Shown here: piece after piece, positions 1-7,359 of the stretch
Layout of the letters: every line of letters begins with the position of its first letter
Position numbering within the stretch: the first letter of the stretch is position 1
Assembly: GCA_002313895.1 (NCBI GenBank)
Contig: DCAW01000134.1
Coordinates: 9,776-27,719 of the forward strand
DNA: 17,944 nt
Source of the DNA: Dehalococcoidia bacterium UBA1123
GTDB lineage: Bacteria; Chloroflexota; Dehalococcoidia; Lucifugimonadales; UBA1123
Direction of reading: 5' to 3'
Program-made: the position numbers and the translations under genes
The notes under the pieces: generated by a model
What the model was told of the DNA's origin: nothing
The model's input: only the letters and a program-made list of their open reading frames with translations
The model's database searches: none

Positions 1-872
1 TCCGTGGCGATGGGCGCCACGAACAACTATGTGGTGGTTTGGCAGGACGTGCTGAACGTTTACACACGGATTTACGATACGTCAGGCGCGGCGTTGAGCG
101 GAGCGTTCCGGGCCAACACCGACTAAAACAAAAACCTTCTGTCGCGATGGACAGCGACGGCGATTTTGTAATAGTTTGGACCGCCGTGAATCAGGACGCT
201 GATGGCAGCGCCGGAATATACGGACAGAGGTATGGGGTCGATGGTTCTCTTGCGGGGCTTGAATTCCAAGCCAACACGACATACGAAAGCGGTCAGTGGG
301 ACGCTGTTGTGGCATCTGATGCCAACGGTGAGTTTGTGGTGAGTTGGTCCTCTGCGGATGGAGGCGCATTCCCCCAACGCTTTGATGCGAATGGCACAAC
401 GGTGGGCGGCGATGTCCAGGTCAACACGACAGCGATAACGACAAAGGGAGCGCCATCAATGCCATGAGTGAAGAGGGGAGGTTCGTGATCGCCTGGGAAG
501 CCTCCGGCATCGACAGCAGGGGCGACTATGGCGTCTTTGCCCAACGGTATTCAGCAAGCGGCGCTCCCCAAAACGGCGAATTTCACGTTAACACAGAGGT
601 ATCCAGTAACCTGCAATCCACTTTGGTGTCTATCGACTCCACTGGAATATTCGTCATAATTTCGAATAACGACAGTCAGGGTCACGTGAACACTTGGGGT
701 TTTATCGGGCAACGATATAGTCCCGATGGTCTGCTAATCGGCAGTGAATTCCAGGTCAACACAGCCGCCTCAAGCGATTGGGTCAATGCCTCGGTTGCGA
801 TGGATAATCAAGGAGATTTTGTTGTCGTCTGGAGCGGCAATGGAATCGACGACAGTGACGGCATATTTGGCG
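1..872 (+). repeat. Six degenerate protein-level tandem repeats
   Basis: Each unit carries a (D/S)G(D/E)FV(V/I)xW strand, a GxxGQRY-type strand and an EFQVNT-type linker. Unit boundaries are roughly 1-126, 127-295, 296-427, 428-608, 609-770 and 771-872. The units are diverged at the DNA level, so they are old protein repeats and not recent DNA duplications. Confidence 0.7.
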
Positions 873-928
873 GAGTGCATGATTATGTGGCCAAGGACGG
901 TAAAAGGCGTGGGTTTTATGTTCAATAA
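1..928 (+). pseudogene. Remnant of a tandem beta-repeat protein, frame broken
   Basis: This stretch encodes about six copies of a roughly 45-55-residue repeat with the pattern SVAMDxxGDFVVVW, then GIYGQRY, then GxEFQVNT. Such repeats occur in large, probably beta-propeller or adhesin-like extracellular proteins. The repeats do not stay in one frame. Copy 1 reads in frame 1 and stops at TAA 124-126. Copies 2-3 read in frame 3 and stop at TGA 465-467. Copies 4-6 read in frame 2. The frame-2 reading across 428-463 (DSDNDKGSAINAMSEEG) continues the repeat smoothly, so the second slip lies near 425-431. The first lies near 121-134. The last copy breaks off around 872, after GIFG, and ends in unrelated residues at TAA 926-928. 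The 5' end is cut by the window. Real decay is the likeliest reading; assembly error is the alternative. No function beyond a likely envelope or secreted role can be given. Confidence 0.72.
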
Positions 929-1436
929 TTGTAATATTGAGTTGATTCGGGTTGTCGATTTTGTAACGAATGCTTCGTCGCAAGTAGAACCCGCTACGCT
1001 TCAAGATCATTTGGACAAGGGTTGTGACTCCTGCGCGGAGCGACTGACGCTGATGCAAGGTTTGCACAGCACCACGGAGAGCCAGGAATCTCAGATGATT
1101 ACAGTGAGTCCTTTGTTCGACATCCAGGAATGGCACTACGCGGGAGTTCGCAGCGCTGCATCCCTGGCTCGACGGCGCGTTTATGAGTCCGAGAGCAAAA
1201 TCTGCATAGACATTCAGCAACACGAATCCGAAGATGGCTCTCACACACTGGAAGGTCAGGTGTTGATTCCTGGCGGGATGGCAGCATTCCCTCAAAATGG
1301 CGATGCTGTCCAAGTATTCGGCCGACTTCACTGGAGGCGCCAACTACAGATTGCAGATTGGGCTTCTCAATTGACGCGCTTTATTACAGCACCCATTAGA
1401 GGCTCGAACAACTCGTTTCGGCCGCATCGTTTATAA
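918..1436 (+). CDS. Small zf-HC2-like zinc-finger protein, C-terminus doubtful
   Basis: The frame from ATG 918 gives 172 residues. Near residues 25-45 it has the motif HLDKGCDSCAERL, which is the His-x3-Cys-x2-Cys core of anti-sigma-factor-type zinc fingers (zf-HC2). A following segment, RRRVYES to LEGQVL, resembles the region that often follows this finger in uncharacterised anti-sigma-like proteins. After about position 1315 the sequence stops looking like a folded domain. Another frame there reads GANYRLQIGLLN before a stop, so a frameshift near 1318-1330 is possible. No sigma factor is visible nearby. The ribosome binding site upstream of ATG 918 is weak, and the gene starts inside the last frame of the broken repeat protein. 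It may be a real regulator or part of the same decayed locus. The motif is seen; the role is inferred. Confidence 0.5.
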   Translation: MFNNCNIELIRVVDFVTNASSQVEPATLQDHLDKGCDSCAERLTLMQGLHSTTESQESQMITVSPLFDIQEWHYAGVRSAASLARRRVYESESKICIDIQQHESEDGSHTLEGQVLIPGGMAAFPQNGDAVQVFGRLHWRRQLQIADWASQLTRFITAPIRGSNNSFRPHRL

Positions 1437-1478
1437 TCAGTCCGCCGACAGCGCATCACCCGTACGGAGACTGAATTT

Positions 1479-2519
1479 TTGAAACTTGCCATCTTCACCC
1501 ATATCCCTTGGCCGGAGGGCGCAGACCCCGCAGAGATATTTTCCCGAACATCAGAACAGATCCAATATGCCGAGGAACTGGGATTTCACAGCGCGTGGTT
1601 CGCCGAACACCACTTCTCGCGATACAGTCTCGGGTCGTCTTCATTGGTCATCGCCAGCAGCATCGCCGCACGAACAACGAAGATCAGGTTAGGCACCGCC
1701 GTTCTGGTCCCGACCCTCCACAACCCGATTCGGCTGGCCGAGGACGCCGCGACGCTGGATGCTGTGAGCGGAGGCAGGCTGGATTTGGGATTTGGGCGCG
1801 GGACATTCGGGTACGAATACGGTGGATTCAACGTCGACGAATCTGAGAGTCAGGCGAGGTTCCAGGAGAGCGTCGAAATCGTCCAAGGCCTTTTCACGAC
1901 GACTGAATTCTCATACGACGGAGAGTTCTTCAGCGTCAACAAACTTAACCTCGTGCCGCCAACGGTTCAGAAACCTCACCCGTCAATTTACATCGCCGCA
2001 AGCCGGACTCCCGCCACGTTAGAGTTTATGGTTTCGTCAGGACACACGCTCTGCATTGCCGTGGTTCAGGATACGGCGGCATCTCTCGCTCTCTGTCAGC
2101 GTTACCTTGATTTAGCCAAGGAACACGGACGCGATGTGTCACTTGCCGACGTTCCTTTCTTCAGGTATTTCTATGTGGCCGAAACGGAGGAACAGGCTCG
2201 GAAAGACACTGAAAGCCACATTAGCTGGATACTGGACATCATGCAGTGGAGAAACATCTTCCAAGAGGGCAGTGAGGTGCCTTACAGCATCGACGATTGG
2301 AGGCGTACTCGCACAACCTTGCCTCTCAGCTCTGACCACGTTTATGAAAATCGGGCCATAATTGGCAGCCCTGAGCAGTGCGTCACCAAGATACTGGAAC
2401 TGAAAGCCCAGGGCATCGAGTACTTCGGATGCAACTTCGACATGGGGGGCATCAGCCACGATAAAGTCATGCGCTCAATGGAACTATTCTCAAAAGAGGT
2501 CATGCCTCATATTCTCTGA
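1479..2519 (+). CDS. LLM-class flavin-dependent oxidoreductase
   Basis: A 346-residue TIM-barrel enzyme of the bacterial luciferase-like monooxygenase family, which uses reduced flavin (FMNH2 or F420H2) to oxidise small organic substrates in the cytosol. Recognisable blocks are FAEHHF at residues 41-46, KIRLGTAVLVPTLHNP at about 68-83, GGRLDLGFGRG at 98-108, and KPHPSIYIAASR in the second half. The length is normal for the alkanal-monooxygenase-like branch. The start is TTG, supported by GGAG at 1466-1469 with a 9-base gap and by the family's usual MKLAIF-type N-terminus. The gene ends 7 bases from the stop of the convergent gene at 2527, with no terminator hairpin between them. No flavin reductase is visible beside it, so the reduced cofactor must come from elsewhere. 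The substrate is unknown. Confidence 0.93.
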   Translation: MKLAIFTHIPWPEGADPAEIFSRTSEQIQYAEELGFHSAWFAEHHFSRYSLGSSSLVIASSIAARTTKIRLGTAVLVPTLHNPIRLAEDAATLDAVSGGRLDLGFGRGTFGYEYGGFNVDESESQARFQESVEIVQGLFTTTEFSYDGEFFSVNKLNLVPPTVQKPHPSIYIAASRTPATLEFMVSSGHTLCIAVVQDTAASLALCQRYLDLAKEHGRDVSLADVPFFRYFYVAETEEQARKDTESHISWILDIMQWRNIFQEGSEVPYSIDDWRRTRTTLPLSSDHVYENRAIIGSPEQCVTKILELKAQGIEYFGCNFDMGGISHDKVMRSMELFSKEVMPHIL

Positions 2520-2526
2520 ACACGGG

Positions 2527-3048
2527 CTAACTATTCAACCTGGCGAAGCTCCGTTCAACTGAAGCACTGTCCATAACTACCACAATGCGTCCTTGATCGT
2601 CGACTTCGAACGTGGTTTGCGGGTGAAATTCCTCCACGAGCGAGTCCAACACAGTTTCCGATGCGCTGCCGCCCAACACCTGCCGTATCTCGTCCGCAAG
2701 CATTTCGCGTTCGACGACCGTTTCCTGCATCTTCCTGATCGTTTGGAGATGGCCTCCACCGATGTAGCACCCGCCGAAATACATCACATCGAAATCGGTG
2801 TCATCCACTCTCTCGGCGAACTCTCTTTTGGGTTTCAGGCCATGGTCGGACAGGTATTTCCTGACGGCGGTGTCCTCTGCGTCCCGACGTTCATCGCTGA
2901 AGTACAGAAACACTGAATGCATCATCCAGTCTTTGGGTTCAACTTTTATGAACAAATTGACTGCCCTCACGGATTTGAGCCAGAATCCGACCTCCGCGAA
3001 TGTGTGACGATAGGCGCCCAGTGTACAAACGTCTGATGTCGTCGTCAA
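2527..3048 (-). CDS. Hypothetical protein, 173 residues
   Basis: An open frame of normal-looking protein on the minus strand, starting at TTG 3048 and ending at 2527. I do not recognise the family. The sequence mixes alpha and beta segments, has no signal peptide or membrane span, and is rich in acidic residues. Notable blocks are MMHSVFLYFSDE at 42-53, FGGCYIGGGH at 91-100, and a C-terminal TTFEVDDQGRIVVVMD strand pair at 145-160. The start is uncertain: no clear ribosome binding site precedes the TTG, so a leaderless transcript or an internal start (for example Met42) is possible. It faces the fumarate-reductase-like gene across a 149-base divergent region and converges on the luciferase-like gene. 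No overlapping plus-strand frame looks real. It is probably a genuine gene of unknown function. Confidence 0.7.
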   Translation of the reverse strand: MTTTSDVCTLGAYRHTFAEVGFWLKSVRAVNLFIKVEPKDWMMHSVFLYFSDERRDAEDTAVRKYLSDHGLKPKREFAERVDDTDFDVMYFGGCYIGGGHLQTIRKMQETVVEREMLADEIRQVLGGSASETVLDSLVEEFHPQTTFEVDDQGRIVVVMDSASVERSFARLNS

Positions 3049-3087
3049 TAATGCTATTGATTGTAATAAACCATGAAAAATGATCTG

Positions 3088-3116
3088 TTGACTGTGATTA
3101 AATCATGGATTACACT
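3088..3116 (+). promoter_or_regulatory. Sigma-70-type promoter for the FAD oxidoreductase
   Basis: TTGACT at 3088-3093 (5 of 6 to the -35 consensus) is followed by a 17-base spacer and TACACT at 3111-3116 (4 of 6 to the -10). It predicts transcription starting near 3123 and a leader of about 75 bases before ATG 3198. A second TTGATT/TATATC pair closer to the gene would start transcription at the ribosome binding site and is less likely. Confidence 0.5.
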
Positions 3117-3197
3117 CGGCATCGGTTGACTGCCCACGCAGTTTGACGAGTTGATTGAAGTAATCTTGAACGAATATATCCGAGGGGATGGCCTTAT

Positions 3198-4664
3198 ATG
3201 TGCGCTGAGCGGAAATTGGAGACTGATGTCCTGATTGTGGGTTCTGGGGCAGTGGGCGTCGCCGCTGGAATTGAGGCGCGTGAGGCAGGCGCGTCGGTGA
3301 TTCTTCTGGAGAAAGAGGAGATCCTCGGCGGCGCCGCAGCGGTCTCCGGCGGCGGTTGTGCAATCGTTGACACGTTCCTTCAACGCGAAGCCGGAATCGA
3401 GGATTCCCACGATCTGGCCTTCGAAGATTGGATAATAGCAGGTCAAGGCAAAGCGGACGAAGTCTGGGCGAGGTTCTATATCGAACGAAGCAACGACGCC
3501 CTGTTCGAGTGGGCCAAAGATAGAGGCGTCGAATGGGTCGGCGCTCGACAAAATGAGGGCAACAGCGTGCCGCGATGGCACCAACCCAAGGGCGGCGGCG
3601 GAGGTCTTTGGAACGCTCTCTACCAGACCGCGCAGGACCGCGGCATCGACACCTGGCTGACCAACACTGCGGCCAAAGAGTTGATCGTCGAGGATGGCCG
3701 CATCATCGGCGTGATCGCCGAGGACACGACGTCAGGTGACACAGTTGAGGTTCTGGCGAAGGCTGTGGTCATGGGTAGCGGTGGTTTCAACTCCAATATC
3801 GACATGGTAAAGGAGGTGCGTCCAGACCTGCGCCGACACCGTATCCTCGAAGGCTCCGGTCGCGGTGATACAGGTGATGGTCACGGTATGGTCGAAGCGG
3901 TGGGCGGCACGACGACTCACATGGACGACATCTGGTTTTACGTATTCGCCATCCCTGACCACAAGGACGAGCGCGGCAGGCGCGGCCTGGTAATCAGGGG
4001 AGTGCCGGACAATATCTGGGTGAACGCTCAAGGCGTCAGATTCCACAACGAAGACCTGAGCGGCGGAGGCACCGGCTCTGTGGCCGTCTTGGCCCAGGAA
4101 CCGGCGTACTGCTGGTCGGTGATGGACAGCACGATGACAGATGATGTCACTGTCAGCGATCCCCAGTATTACATTCCGGGCGCGTCGGTCAAAGACCCTG
4201 AGAAGGTGAAAGCTCTGATTGAGGAGTCTCCCCATATTAAATCTGGAGCCACCCTAGAAGCGTTGGCTTCTGAGATCGGCGTTCCGGAGGACACGTTTGT
4301 GGAGACCGTGAACCATTACAACAGCGGTATCGACCAGGGACTGACGGAAGACCCGGACTTTGGGCGTCCATTATCGAACCGAAAGATGATCCAGAGTCCC
4401 CCTTACTATGCGCTGAATTTTACGCCAACAGCGAGGAAAAACTTTGGAGGCGTGAAGACCGACCTCAAATGCAGGGCAGTCGACAAGCATTACGAGCCGA
4501 TACCCGGTCTCTTCGTTGCAGGGGAACTGGCAGGAATGGCCGGAGGCCACATCAATGGCAAGCACGGTCTTGAAGGAACGATGCTTGGCCCTGCGCTGTT
4601 CAGCGGGCGAGTGGCCGGGGCATGGGCCGCCAAAGACGCCGGATTTGGAGAAGGCTTCAAGTAG
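3198..4664 (+). CDS. FAD-dependent oxidoreductase, fumarate-reductase-like flavoprotein
   Basis: A 488-residue flavoprotein of the FAD_binding_2 (fumarate reductase/succinate dehydrogenase flavoprotein, KstD-like) family. The N-terminal Rossmann motif is GSGAVG at residues 15-20, with E38 ending the second strand to hold the FAD ribose. It is followed by GGAAAVSGGG, a typical flavin contact. The C-terminus, GLFVAGELAGMAGGHINGKHG and then LEGTMLGPALFSGRVAG, is the usual FAD-closing block. No signal peptide, heme motif or iron-sulfur motif is present, so it is probably soluble. Family members reduce or dehydrogenate C=C bonds next to carbonyls; the substrate here is unknown. The start ATG 3198 has GAGGGG at 3182-3187; an earlier ATG at 3188 is out of frame. 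It appears to be a single-gene unit, since a separate promoter lies after it at 4694-4722. Confidence 0.92.
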   Translation: MCAERKLETDVLIVGSGAVGVAAGIEAREAGASVILLEKEEILGGAAAVSGGGCAIVDTFLQREAGIEDSHDLAFEDWIIAGQGKADEVWARFYIERSNDALFEWAKDRGVEWVGARQNEGNSVPRWHQPKGGGGGLWNALYQTAQDRGIDTWLTNTAAKELIVEDGRIIGVIAEDTTSGDTVEVLAKAVVMGSGGFNSNIDMVKEVRPDLRRHRILEGSGRGDTGDGHGMVEAVGGTTTHMDDIWFYVFAIPDHKDERGRRGLVIRGVPDNIWVNAQGVRFHNEDLSGGGTGSVAVLAQEPAYCWSVMDSTMTDDVTVSDPQYYIPGASVKDPEKVKALIEESPHIKSGATLEALASEIGVPEDTFVETVNHYNSGIDQGLTEDPDFGRPLSNRKMIQSPPYYALNFTPTARKNFGGVKTDLKCRAVDKHYEPIPGLFVAGELAGMAGGHINGKHGLEGTMLGPALFSGRVAGAWAAKDAGFGEGFK

Positions 4665-4693
4665 GCCAATAATCGCCCACACGTCGAACCATT

Positions 4694-4722
4694 TGGACAA
4701 TCGACGCCCTCTAGCATAAAAT
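4694..4722 (+). promoter_or_regulatory. Sigma-70-type promoter for the hpaB-like operon
   Basis: TGGACA at 4694-4699 (5 of 6), a 17-base spacer and TAAAAT at 4717-4722 (5 of 6) form one of the best promoter matches in the window. It lies in the 123-base gap after the FAD oxidoreductase, about 65 bases before the chosen start at 4788. Confidence 0.55.
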
Positions 4723-4787
4723 TCGGATATCAGACATCAATCTGGTGGCCGTTGTGCATGTTCGGCACACAAGTGGGGAGAACCGCG

Positions 4788-6242
4788 ATGCCAATCAGAA
4801 CCGGAGCGGAATACGTCCAATGCCTCCAGGAACGCCATCCAGAGGTCTACCTGCGGGGCGAACGCATTGATGACGTGACCACATATCCTTCGCTGCGCAA
4901 CGGCGTTGCGACAATGGCGAAGCTCTACGACATGCAACACGACGCCGAGTTTCGGGATGATATGACCTATGTTTCGCCTTCGTCCGGCGAGAGTGTCGGA
5001 GCGTCGTTCATCATCCCAAAATCCATCGGCGATCTGGAACATCGGCATCGGATGATGGCCCACTGGGCGAAGGCCAGTTTCGGAATGATGGGCAGGACTC
5101 CCGACTTCCTGAACGTCAGCCTGATGGCAATGGCGCAGGCGGGCGATTACTTCGCTCAGAACCGTCCTGAGTTCAAAGACAATATTCAAAATTACTACGA
5201 ATACGTCCGAGAAAATGACCTGGTCTTGACCCACACGCTGGTCAACCTCCAACGCACCAGATCAACAACCACGACTCCGCTGGTGGACACGACAGGAGTC
5301 GCGTTGGCGGTTACGAAAGAGACCGACGACGGCCTCATTGTCAACGGGGCAAGAGTGTTGGCGACTCTTGGGCCACTGTCCGACGAGATCGCGGTCTATC
5401 CCGCGCGCTCTCACAGACTGCCAGATGGCTCCGAGGGACGGTACTCGTTCGCCTTCGCAATACCTTCGGACACGAAAGGGTTGAGATACCTTTGCCGCGA
5501 AAGCTACGACCTGGAGCGTTCAAACTTCGACCATCCTCTGGGTTCGCGGTTCGAGGAGATGGACGCCATCGTGTTCTTCGACAACGTCCTGGTGCCGTGG
5601 GACCGCGTGTTCTTGTATGGCGACCCAGACCTTTGCAACAATATGGCAATGTCAACGAACCAGTACCTGCACTCTGGACATCAAGTAGTGACTCGAAACG
5701 TCGCCAAGTGCGAGTTCATCTTGGGACTGGCGAGCCTGATGGTGCGAACTCTGGGATCGGGTGGGAATCCCCAGGTTCAGTCCATGCTGGCCGAGATCAT
5801 CGAGAATCTTCAAATGACCAAAGCCTGCCTCCGAGCTGCTGAGGCCGACGCCAAGCCAGACCGCTGGGGCGTTACATCGCCCTCTCTGCAATACATCGGC
5901 GTGGCCCGTAGCATGTTCATCAAAATGTATCCTCGGATGGCCGAGATACTCCATCTGTTGGGTTCGAGTAGCCTCATGGCTCTGCCTACTGAAGCAGACA
6001 TGGACGGGCCGCTGGCATCGGACATTGAACGTTATCTTGAGACCGACACGGCGTCTGCCGCCGAGCGCGTCCGGCTGTTCAGGTTGGCCTGGGATACCTG
6101 TTGCAGCGCGTTCGGGTCTCGTCAGGTATTGTACGAACGATTCTTTCAGGGCGACTCCCAACGCAACGCGATAATCCTCAACAATGTCACCGACACAACT
6201 CCAATGACCGAGATGGTTCAGGAGTTTCTTGAGCAGGGCTAG
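4788..6242 (+). CDS. 4-hydroxyphenylacetate 3-hydroxylase family (HpaB-type) monooxygenase
   Basis: A 484-residue protein of the HpaB family, FADH2-dependent oxygenases that ortho-hydroxylate phenolic substrates and have an acyl-CoA-dehydrogenase-like fold. Visible family blocks are RTGAEYVQCLQERHPEVYLRG at the N-terminus, MGRTPDFLN near residue 105, HTLVNLQRTRS near 150, and FFDNVLVPWDRVF near 265. The four-Cys/His cluster of the related 4-hydroxybutyryl-CoA dehydratases is not seen, which favours a monooxygenase. I chose ATG 4788 over an upstream in-frame TTG at 4752 because GGGGAG at 4775-4780 sits 7 bases before it. The gene has its own promoter and is probably co-transcribed with the luciferase-like gene 48 bases downstream. 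A dedicated flavin reductase (HpaC type) is not visible, so the FADH2 source is unknown. The substrate is probably aromatic, by family only. Confidence 0.92.
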   Translation: MPIRTGAEYVQCLQERHPEVYLRGERIDDVTTYPSLRNGVATMAKLYDMQHDAEFRDDMTYVSPSSGESVGASFIIPKSIGDLEHRHRMMAHWAKASFGMMGRTPDFLNVSLMAMAQAGDYFAQNRPEFKDNIQNYYEYVRENDLVLTHTLVNLQRTRSTTTTPLVDTTGVALAVTKETDDGLIVNGARVLATLGPLSDEIAVYPARSHRLPDGSEGRYSFAFAIPSDTKGLRYLCRESYDLERSNFDHPLGSRFEEMDAIVFFDNVLVPWDRVFLYGDPDLCNNMAMSTNQYLHSGHQVVTRNVAKCEFILGLASLMVRTLGSGGNPQVQSMLAEIIENLQMTKACLRAAEADAKPDRWGVTSPSLQYIGVARSMFIKMYPRMAEILHLLGSSSLMALPTEADMDGPLASDIERYLETDTASAAERVRLFRLAWDTCCSAFGSRQVLYERFFQGDSQRNAIILNNVTDTTPMTEMVQEFLEQG

Positions 6243-6290
6243 ATTGTCGCTCTAGGATCATTGAACACACAAAAGATAGGATGAGTGCCA

Positions 6291-7232
6291 TTGAAATTCG
6301 GATTTTACCTCCCCAGTCACGGAGACACGGCTCGACGAGGGCCGTTAATTGAAATTGCCCAGACGGGTGAACGTCTGGGATACGAGTCTATGGTGGTTGG
6401 AGACCACATCATGGCCCCAAGGGTCTCGAACTCGTCGTATCCGTATTCCGTGGGCAGCGAAGTCCCGTGGGATGAAGGCGGCGAACACCTGGAGCAGTTA
6501 ACCGAACTGACATTTTTGGCGGCTGTGACAGAACGCATTCGCCTGGTGCCCAGTGTGATGATCGTTCCGTACCGCAATCCGCTTTTGGCGGCTAAGATTT
6601 TGGCGACGATGGATGTGCTGTCCGAAGGTCGACTGACCATCGGCATTGGAGTCGGCTGGTTGGAGGAGGAATTCGAGGCTCTGGACTCTCCGCCATTCGC
6701 AGACCGGGGCGCGGCGACGAACGAGTACCTTGAGGCGTTCAAAGAACTATGGACGTCCGATAATCCGACCTATGACGGCAAATTCGTAAAGCTGTCCAAC
6801 ATCGAATTTTCACCCAAACCCGTCCAGAAACCTCATCCACCCATCTGGGTAGGAGGACAGAGCAGGCCAGCAATCAGACGGGCGGTTGAGCATGGCAACG
6901 CATGGCACCCGGTTGGAGCCACGCCCGCGACCCCGTTGGAGCCAGATAAACTTGCCTCAGATATCGAGTACATGAACAACCACGCCGTCAGAATCGGCAG
7001 GGACCCGTCCGAAGTTGAAGTCGCAATGAAAGCCCCCCTTTACGACACGGAATTGCCGTCGGGAGACGACCGACGTCGGTTTTCCGGCGAACCGGAGCAG
7101 ATAGCCGAGGACATCCAAACCTACGCCGATCTGGGCGTCACAAACCTGATATTCGACGTTCGTGGCTCGGACCTGAAACGCATACTTGAACGCATGGCAT
7201 GGCTGTCAGAAGAGGTTATGTCCATAACGTAA
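6291..7232 (+). CDS. LLM-class oxidoreductase, probable F420-dependent (TIGR03619-like)
   Basis: A 313-residue luciferase-like TIM-barrel enzyme distinct from the one at 1479. The N-terminus KFGFYLPSHG, ESMVVGDHI, RLVPSVMIVPYRNP, GRLTIGIGVGWLEEEFEALD and KPHPPIWVGGQS match the branch annotated as TIGR03619 F420-dependent enzymes. It probably uses reduced F420 or FMN in the cytosol; cofactor choice cannot be settled from sequence alone. Two starts are possible, GTG 6285 and TTG 6291. GATAGG at 6275-6280 is only 4 bases from the GTG but 10 from the TTG, and TTG-AAA also begins the other luciferase-like gene, so I prefer 6291. It follows the HpaB-type gene by 48 bases, so the two may act on the same pathway. 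The C-terminus is complete. Confidence 0.92.
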   Translation: MKFGFYLPSHGDTARRGPLIEIAQTGERLGYESMVVGDHIMAPRVSNSSYPYSVGSEVPWDEGGEHLEQLTELTFLAAVTERIRLVPSVMIVPYRNPLLAAKILATMDVLSEGRLTIGIGVGWLEEEFEALDSPPFADRGAATNEYLEAFKELWTSDNPTYDGKFVKLSNIEFSPKPVQKPHPPIWVGGQSRPAIRRAVEHGNAWHPVGATPATPLEPDKLASDIEYMNNHAVRIGRDPSEVEVAMKAPLYDTELPSGDDRRRFSGEPEQIAEDIQTYADLGVTNLIFDVRGSDLKRILERMAWLSEEVMSIT

Positions 7233-7243
7233 CTCGACTCATC

Positions 7244-7270
7244 GATTCAGTGCAGTCTCTTGCCTGAATC
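7244..7270. other. Inverted repeat after the LLM gene
   Basis: GATTCAG at 7244-7250 and CTGAATC at 7264-7270 form a perfect 7-base-pair stem with a 13-base loop, 11 bases after the LLM stop. No T-run follows, so it is a weak terminator candidate, an operator for the downstream promoter, or chance. Confidence 0.3.
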
Positions 7271-7283
7271 ATCGTTCAGTAGA

Positions 7284-7312
7284 TTGACCGAGGCGGCGCC
7301 TGCTGTTAGACT
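7284..7312 (+). promoter_or_regulatory. Sigma-70-type promoter for the MFS operon
   Basis: TTGACC at 7284-7289 (5 of 6), a 17-base spacer and TAGACT at 7307-7312 (4 of 6). The predicted leader is about 40 bases before TTG 7360. It would drive the MFS, reductive-dehalogenase-like, deacetylase and PNPOx genes as one unit. Confidence 0.45.
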
Positions 7313-7359
7313 CGCTCCATTGTCATAAACATCGGTTTGCAAAGCGTGGGAGCGCATCC

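Noticed and set aside
121..134. Programmed -1 frameshift at CAAAAAC
   Set aside because: The run is not a full slippery heptamer, the frame-1 stop comes before it, and a second unrelated slip occurs downstream; decay or error fits better.
3054..3584. 176-residue minus-strand open frame
   Set aside because: Most of it is opposite the N-terminus of the FAD oxidoreductase, whose Rossmann motif is unmistakable.
3732..4235. 167-residue minus-strand open frame
   Set aside because: Antisense to the FAD oxidoreductase; the composition looks like a shadow (His/Arg/Val-rich).
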